Source: Oscillospiraceae bacterium
GTDB taxonomy: Bacteria; Bacillota_A; Clostridia; Oscillospirales; Oscillospiraceae
Assembly (NCBI GenBank): GCA_017505505.1
Contig: JAFVPA010000022.1
Location: forward strand, 1-53,633
Reading direction: 5' to 3'
DNA: 53,633 bases
Shown here: in pieces, positions 32,801 to 41,800 of the stretch
How the letters are laid out: the number at the start of each line of letters is the position of its first letter
Numbering within the stretch: position 1 is the first letter of the stretch
Made by a program: the position numbers and the translations under genes
The notes under the pieces: model-generated
What the model was told of the DNA's origin: nothing
Database searches by the model: none
The model's input: the letters and a program-made list of their open reading frames with translations, nothing else

Positions 32801-35800
32801 CACAGCGGTTTACACCACTACAGACGGTATTGATCATACTGTGACCTGTGTGCTCATTTCACAACTTGAAGAAACTCAGGTCGACTATATATGGGATTTC
32901 AACGAAGACCTGAATGCAAGAGATGAAGATGGAAATATTTGTAATTCTTTCTTGTCGGATGTGTTAAAGGGCAGTTACACTCTGGAAAATGGTTATTTGA
33001 ATGCACAGGGGCTGCAGCTGGATCTGAAACAAAACATCCGGCTGGCGGGCAATAAAAACTGGAGCATTGAGTGGAAGTATGGTGCTCTTACCAATGGAAC
33101 TGCCGGATTCCTGCTGTGCGAAGAGAAGGAAAATACGGTTGGCAACCGAGGAATCTACCATACTGTCAATGGACGGCTTATGATCTCGGACTATGCTGAC
33201 AGCAATGGTTATCGCAACTATACTTCCTCTGCTGTAACTGTTTCGGAGAATGATTGCCTGCGGATTACGAATCGGTATGATGCGGCAACCGGAAAAAGTA
33301 CGCTGAGCCTCTGGCAAAACGGAGAATTGGTCATTGAAGATTTCCAGCAAAAGGGAAGCATCAATAAGGATCATGACAATACGGATATGACAGGTTATCC
33401 GCTGACAGGCTACTTCGATTTTGCGTATTTGGGAAATAGTGGAAATGACCAATGGCTTGTTAATTGCGAACTGGATTATTTGAAGGTCACCTTTGAGGAA
33501 GAAGACTCTGAGGCTCTGGCCGGCAAAGTCATCTCCATCCTGGGCGACAGCATCTCAACCTATACCGGTGTTTCTAACGATGCCTCTGTCAATGCGACGT
33601 TAAAGGGCGGCGCAATCTATTACAACGCCGGTATCCAGGGCGTTTACCGGCCGGATACCTGGTGGCAGCAGACTATCGATGTGCTGGATATGGAACTGCT
33701 GGTCAATAACTCCTGGTCCGGAAGCACCGTTCTGCATACCCGCTCTGGTACTGCGGGTGCTTATGTGAATCGGTGTGTACAGCTGCATAATGATCAGACC
33801 GGAGAAGAGCCGGATGTCATTGTAGTATTTCTGGGTACCAATGATTTCAGCTACTACCAGAGCGCACTGGGCACGGCAAACATCGATTATGCTGCGTTGA
33901 TCACCAATAATGGTGACGGAACTTATACCTATGCAGTCCCTAAGACTACCTGTGAGGCTTATGCGGTGATGCTTCATAAGATGGTCAACCGTTATCCCGA
34001 TGCGGAAGTGTACTGCATGAACCTGTTGCCCCGCCGGGAGCCTGACCATGATGGGAAGGATGTGGTTCCGGCCCCCACGCAGTTCAATGGGGAACTGGCA
34101 AAGGTGATCTCCCATTTTGGCTGCACTGTGGTCGATCTGGAAAACTGCGGCATTACCCCTGTGCCTGAGAATTTCGATATCTACATTACCGACCAGCGTG
34201 TCCATCCCGGCCCCCTGGGCATGGACAAGATGACCCAAGCCCTGATCAATGCTATGATGGGTCAGAAAAATGCAACGTTCACCGTTTCTCAGGAATTGGT
34301 GAATGTGACAGCCGGTACTTCCGGCGGTATCGTGCTCAACGGCGATGCTTACGCAACGTCTTTGTCTGCCACGGAGGGCTTCGATGAGCTGACGGTCACG
34401 GTCACTATGGGCGGAAAGGATATTACGGCCTCCGTATATAAGGAAGGTAAGGTAACTATTCCTGCTGTCACCGGCGATGTGGTGATCACCGCAGCTGCAA
34501 CCATTGACGATATTCCGGATAATTATTATTGGGAAACCAACAGCAGCGGTTTTGCGAATGTGGCATCGGAGGAAAAGAAACTTGCATCCAATACACTGAC
34601 CAAGAAAGCAGGCAGCATCACGGATGGCGTGTTCAAAAACGCTTATTTCCAGTTGGAAAAACCGGTAGTCCTGCGCCACGACTTGCCTTGGGTCGTGGAA
34701 TGGTGCGTCAGTGGCGAAAGCTGGAGCGGTATGCTTTTCTCTGCCGAAGCAAATTCCTCTGCGGCAGGAAACAACTACCTGTTCAAGACCACCCAGAATA
34801 CCGGCTTCATTGGCTTTGGCGAACCGGTATCCGGAAGTTATCAGAACTACGGTGTGGCCCTGGAAGCACAGGGCGTGGACACCGCTACAGAACATACTTA
34901 CCGCATTGAAAACCGCATTGCATCCGATGGCAGCAACATGGCTTATTTTCTGGTGGATGGCAAAGACTATGGTCCGATGAACCATTACTACATCGGCGGT
35001 AACAGCAATCAGGGCAAGCAGGTGAACTGGCTCAACGGGCGGGATTTCTGCTTCTCGTACATCGGTTCCAGTAGTCATACCCTCAACAATGCGAAACTGA
35101 AACATCTGGCTGTCTGGGAGGGCGGCCAGACAGGGCAGGCCCTGAAAGGCAAAGTCATCTCCATCCTGGGCGACTCAATCTCTACCTTTGCCGGTTACAT
35201 CCCCGTGGCGGACGGCTTTAATCTGGAGCATCTGGCCCGGTATCCTCAGGATAATCTGGTGACGGATGTGAACGAGACCTGGTGGATGCAGATCATCGAC
35301 CAGCTGGATGCCAAGCTGGGCATCAATGACAGCTGGCGGGGCGCTACCGTCAGCGGTGCCGCGGCGGTCACCTCCGGCACCACGGGGGCCAATGCGGCTA
35401 TGGCCAACCTGACCCGGATCCGGAATCTGGGCAGCAACGGTACCCCGGATGTGATCTTGTTCTACGGCGGTACCAATGATTTGGCCCATGTGAGCAAGGT
35501 AGGCAGTTTTGACCCGGCAACCGCGCCCGGTCAGGTGGATCTGACCACGGCCTCCTGGGATAACCTGGCGGACGGTTACGTCCATACCCTGCTTCGTCTG
35601 AAGCATTATTATCCCGATGCGATCATTGTGGCCATGCTGCCCACCTATACGGCTTCCTATTATTCCGACACCAAGCTGGCCCAGGCCAATGAACTGCTGG
35701 CAAAGATCTGTGAGCACTACAGCGTGCCTTATGTTGACCTGCGGGACAGCGGTGTCACGGCGGAATATCTGCCGGATGGCATCCATCCCGGCGCGGAAGG

Positions 35801-38800
35801 CATGGATATGATCACCGACGCCGTGCTGGAGGTTCTGGCGGCCTGTGAAACAGAGGCGGGAGAACATACGGTCCATCCCGTCAGCCATACACTGACCAAT
35901 GTGAAGGCATCCCTGGGCCATTACAAGGGCATCGATGCAGGCGCGGCCTTCCGGGAAACTCTGAGCGCCGACGGCGAACTGCTGGTGACGGTGACGATGA
36001 ACGGCCAGGATATTACCGAAACCTGTTATTCTGACGGCGTGATCTCCATCGATGCTGTCAGCGGTGCGCTGGCCATCACCGCGAAGGCAAAATTCTCTCT
36101 GGAAGGACATTGGCAGGCCCTTCCCGGATCCTACCACGGCAAGAACCTGTGGCCGCTGCTTGACCATGATGCGATGTATTACACTGTGGACGGCTGGGCG
36201 GAACACGCCTCCGGCAAGGTGCGCTCCGTGACGGTTTCCGTCACCCCGGGCGAAAAGATCGTGGCATCGTCCTTTGCGGCAGCCGGGACCAACGGCAGCT
36301 CTGTCGACGGTATCCGGGTGACCTTCTTCTCGGATGACGGTGTCCTTGTGTCCATGAGCGCCGATGCGGTGCATAAGGAATTTGCGGAAAACGGCTATCT
36401 GACCGTCCCGGAGAACGCTACCGCAGTGTGCATCCCCATGTGGACCCCCGCGGATACCTGGGAGTTGTACATTCATGAGGCGGCCTGGGAACCCGGCGCG
36501 GAAGGCCTTGCGGGAAAAACAGTCTCCATTCTTGGCCACAGCATGTCTACCTACGCCGGGGTGTCCAACAATACCACTTACAATTCCACCATCGGAAGCA
36601 ATGATGTGTACTACACCGAGGGCAAGCTTGGTGTTTACCGGGAAGATACCTGGTGGCAGCAGGCCATCGATGCCCTGGGTATGGAGCTTCTGGTCAACAA
36701 CTCCTGGAGCGGTTCCTGTGTCTTCCAGCCCAGAAAGGGCGAAGCCTCTGTTGGTTACGGCGACAGAGCCGTGAACCTGCATAACGATCATACAGGGGAA
36801 GAACCCGATATCATTTGGGTGTACATTGGCTGCAACGACTTTGCCTATTATAAGGATACCTTCGGAACAGGAGATGCGGTTGATTATTCCTCCCTCATTC
36901 AGGAAAACGGTGACGGAACCTTCACGTATGCTGCGCCCCAGACTGCCTGTGAGGCATATGCGATCATGCTGCATAAGGTGGAGAACCGTTATCCGGATGC
37001 CGATATTTACTGCATAACCTCCACTGCAAGACGCGATCCGGACTATACCGGGGACAGCTACCCTGATGCGGGCCAGCCCACGGCCTATATGGCGGAGCTG
37101 CACAAGGTGGCGAAGCATTTCGCTTGCCCTGTGGTGGATCTGGAAGACTGTATTCCCAAGGAAGCAGAACAGTTTGACCAGTATATCGGAGACAAACGTG
37201 CCCACGCCAATGCCCTGGGCATGGACAAGATCACGTGTGAAGTCCTGTCCGTGATGCTGGATGAGAAGGCTGAAATCTGCCACGTGACCTGCGAAAACGA
37301 CGCAGTAAAGGAACAGGCTGTCCTGCTGGGTGGAAGCTACAGTGCGGAAGTTGCACTCCAGGAAGGCTATTCCCTGACTGTGACCATGGGCGGGGAAGAT
37401 GTCACGGAGAAAGTTTATCAGGACGGTAAAATAACCATTGACGAGGTCACCGGAGATATTGCAGTCTATGCTGTCATTAACAGAGAGCCCATGAATTTCG
37501 GCTGGGCCCTGAAGGACGGCGAGCTGGTAAGCGTTGGTGAGACGGAGAATTCCCTGCGCAAGATCACAGGAACGGTCACGGATGGCCTGCTCAATGATGG
37601 AAGATTTGAGCTGACCACTTCTGTGATGCTGAAGCATGATCTTCCCTGGGAAGTGGAATGGAAGTGCGCTGAGAATTGGCGCGGAGTCCTGTTATCCACC
37701 GCACAGAACGCGAAAACAGAGGGTATGACCTATCTGTCCCGTGTCAACGGCGGCCAGTTGTGCTTCGGTACATGGACGGGAACCCAGTACGACAATTATG
37801 GTATTGATATATCCTATTTGGATGATCAATCGCACACCTATCGGCTGCGCAACCGCCCCGCGGCAGATGGAAGCAATATGGTTTGGCTGTACGTAGATGG
37901 CGTGGAGATCGGACCGATGGATCAGTATTACATCGGCAGCAATGATCAAAACAAAACTGCGGACTGGATCAGTGGCCAGGACTTTGTGCTGCACTATATT
38001 GGCATGGAAGGCCACGCACTGAGAAATTGCCGGCTGGACTACCTGCGGATCCGGGAATCCGGACATACCCATGACTATGCTTCTGCTGTGACCGAACCTA
38101 CCTGCACGGAACAGGGGTATACAACCCATACCTGTACTGTCTGCGGGGACAGTTATGTGGACAGTTATGTGGAAACTGTTTGGCACGATTATGATGCCGG
38201 TAAGTGCGCCATGTGCGGATGTGACCTTCTGCGTATCACCTTGGAGGATATTATCCAATATCAAGGCGGTGTGGATGCGGAAACCGGCACGTTGAACACA
38301 ACGTTTACCAACAACTGGTATACAGATATTCATATCCCCAAGGGAGCACAGCAGGTTCGGGTCCTGACCTTCAAGACCGGTGGTAATTGGGGCAGTGCGT
38401 TCTTTAATGGAACAACGTATTTGTCCGGCTTCTATGATCCTGATGTGGGCGGCCAGTGGGTGACCGAGGCGGTTCCCGAAACGGCTACAGTGTTCCGTTA
38501 TGGCTATCTGTATGATGACATTGCCCAGAATAACAATTGGCCGGTCTTCCAGTATCTTGAGTTTGCAGGACAGGAAATGGAAGACTGGGAGGGCCCTGTC
38601 GATACGGGGCGGCCTTCTACCGGCTGTCACAGCTTCAGCGTGGAAGTGAACATCGCGCCTGCGCAGGGTGACCCCGATGGTTATACGCCCGGTACGGATT
38701 ATGGTTATATCCAGCTGCCAACCAATTACGATGTTCACGGGGAACCTACCCGGTTGATTATTGTCTGCCATGGTGCCGGTGCAAGTCTGGAAACCTATCA

Positions 38801-41800
38801 GTCCGATACCTGGAAGAACACGAATTACTCCTTCTGGACGGATCTGGGGTATGCTGTCATGGATATGTATGCTTGCCCGCCGGAACTGACCGGGGATAAT
38901 GGCTGCCTGCATTATGGCAACCCTGTGGTCCTGGAGTGTTACAAAAAGGGCTACGATTATGTCATGGAGCATTTTAATCTGAAGAAGGACGGAATTTTTG
39001 TGATCGGCTCCTCTATGGGCGGCCTATCCTCTTTCCAGATCGCTCAGAGTGGATTGTTCCCCGTTATTGCACAGGTTGGCTATTGCCCCGTAATTGATTT
39101 GTTCAAGCAGGCTTACTGTAACCCTTGGACGACGGCATCCTATCAAAGAAGCCGTATTGCTTCTTATTTTGGGTTCAATGGTACGGCACCGGCCTTCACA
39201 AGCAGTAAGTATCCGTCTGATGCGGAAATCGAGTACTACCGTCAAAACTTTGACAAGACCATTGCCTATTCTCCGATCCTTCGCAATGTGGTGGATGGAG
39301 ATGTGACATCTATCTTCGGTGTGATCCCCGGTTCGGCAACGGCGGCGGACGCTGCAGAGGCTGCGATTTATGATAGTCTGACGGCTGTCCATCCCTGCCC
39401 GCTGATGATCTTCCACAATACGGATGACAGCACTGTGTCTTATCGGTACAGTCAATACTTTGTGGATATGGTGAACAGAAGTGGCCAGGATGCGATTTTG
39501 CGCACCTTTACCTCCGGCGGTCATAATGCCTGGGCCAATGGAGAAAGTGTTGCCGTACAGGGCATTAACGGAAGCATTACGCTGAAGGAATCTCAGTACG
39601 AAGCATATCTGTTCTTTGAAAAGTTTGAAAAGCATGAGGAGCATCAGTCTTGGGTTGACCCCGCTGTCAAGCCTACTTGTACCGAATCCGGTCTAACCGA
39701 GGGTGAACACTGCGCAGTTTGCGGCGAAGTTCTGGTTGCCCAAAAGAAGGTGGAAGCAACAGGCCACAGCTATGACGCAGTTGTGACCGAACCTACCTGT
39801 ACGGAACAGGGGTATACAACCCATACCTGTACTGTTTGCGGTGACAGTTATGTGGACAGCTATACTGATCCCAGACCTCTGAATATCCTGATGATTGGCA
39901 ACAGCTTTAGCTGGGATGCGGCGGATTTCTGGTATGATATGCAGGAAAGCATGACATATGATGCCATGAAGTCCATGCTGGCAGAGCCGTATGATATCCA
40001 TTTCGCGGTGATGTATAAGGGCTCTGCAACCCTGGCTTACCATGCTACCTGCGCAATGAAGGATACCCGGAATTACACCTACACGGAAATTGGGCCGGAG
40101 ACCAACTATGTGTGGACACCTTCCGGCGGCCAGAATGCAACTAACGGTATTCTGGAGCACCTGGAGGAGCGTGACTGGGATATCATTGTTATCCAATCTT
40201 ATCAGCATGAGGCAGACGGCACGGAGCCTCGTTCCACCTATACCGGTGGTGATCCACAATTTGAGAAGCCCGATGCATCCCTGGGCTATTTGCTGGATTA
40301 TTTTGATGAGCATGAGCCTGGCGCGCAGGTTTACTATTACATGCCCTGGGCTACTACGAAATTCTACGAGGCCAGCGGAGTAGAGGCAGGATATAAGGCT
40401 ATTGCGCAGTACAGCGAAGAGCATATTCTGCATATGACGGGTACGGATAGCGGTAAGAAGCTGGCAGGAATCATTCCTGTCGGTACCGGTATCCAAAATG
40501 CCAGAACGACTTACCTGGATGAACTGCGCTATAGCTCCGGCTCCGGCAGCACAGCGCTGCTTCAGGATCCCCAGATAGGTCTGCAATATGACAATCAGCA
40601 TTTGAGCTTTGGCATTGGCCGCTATATTGCCGGTATTATCGTGGCGGAAAGCCTGATCCCGCAAGAGATGCGGAAAGACAGCTACAGCCAGCCGGGTATC
40701 AAGGACAGCCCCTCCGTTGGTTCCATGCCTGTCGAATACACCCAAATCGCACAAAAAGCAGCGGCTGCTGCAATGGAACAGCCCTATGCGGTTACCGTGC
40801 TGCCCGGTTATGAAAAAGACCTGGCAGACCGGGTATGTGATGCCATTGAAACAGCGGACTATTCTGCTGAGGGCATTGCAGATGAAACGGCCCAGCGGAG
40901 CTATGTGGAAGCTGTGGTGGCGGAAAAGCTGAAGGATATGGGAAGCACGGAATCTGCCGTTACCATCCACAGTTTTGAGTTGAAGGATGGAAAGATCGCA
41001 GCTATGGAGGCTTCTGTAACGCTGCGCATCGGCTACACCGGCAGCACCGCGGAGATTTCCGTGACCGATGGAAAGGCCCACCGCTTTGGTGATTGGGAAT
41101 GCATTTCTGTTCCCAGCGCGGCTGGTCCGGGCCTGGAGCGGCGGACCTGTGAAACCTGCGGATTTGTGGATGAACGGGCCGTGGAAGGATCCTGGCAGAA
41201 ATATGCGCTGGCAGACCATCTGCAGGAATTGCCGGAAAAATTCTGCAGCGAAACCAACCTGTGGAGCCTTCTGGAACCTGAAACGGTCATGATCGATCAT
41301 CTGGGCAACTGGGTGAACGCTGGGGCAACTGTGTATTCCGTAACCATTCCCATAACTCCCGGAGAAAAAATCTACGCAAACTCCTTTGACCAGACGGATA
41401 CCAGGAAGGGTATCCAGGTCAGCTTCATCGGCGATTATGGCATTGTGAAGACCACCTTCTCTTCCGGAACCTATGAGGAGTTCCACGCCAACGGCGGATA
41501 TCTGATCGCACCGGAGGGGGCTATTGCGGTGAACATTCCTGTGTGGAATGTAAATGATGCGGACAATACCATCCATATTTTGGGTTATGATCATGTGTAC
41601 GAATCCATGATCACCGTCCCCACCTGTACGGAAAAGGGCTATACAACCCATACCTGTACTGGCTGCGGTGACAGCTATGTGGACAATGAGATCGCTGCAT
41701 TCGGTCACACTGAGGTCACGGATCAGGCTGTCGAGGCAACTTGTACCACAACCGGTCTGACGGAGGGAAAGCGTTGCTCTGTCTGTGAGACCATCCTGGT

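Noticed and set aside
28629..32837. A 1,402-codon open frame on the minus strand opposite the giant gene (a similar one of 1,416 codons at 39693-43943)
   Set aside because: They mirror the coding frame of the giant gene, have no ribosome site or domain, and their length follows from the codon bias of the real gene.
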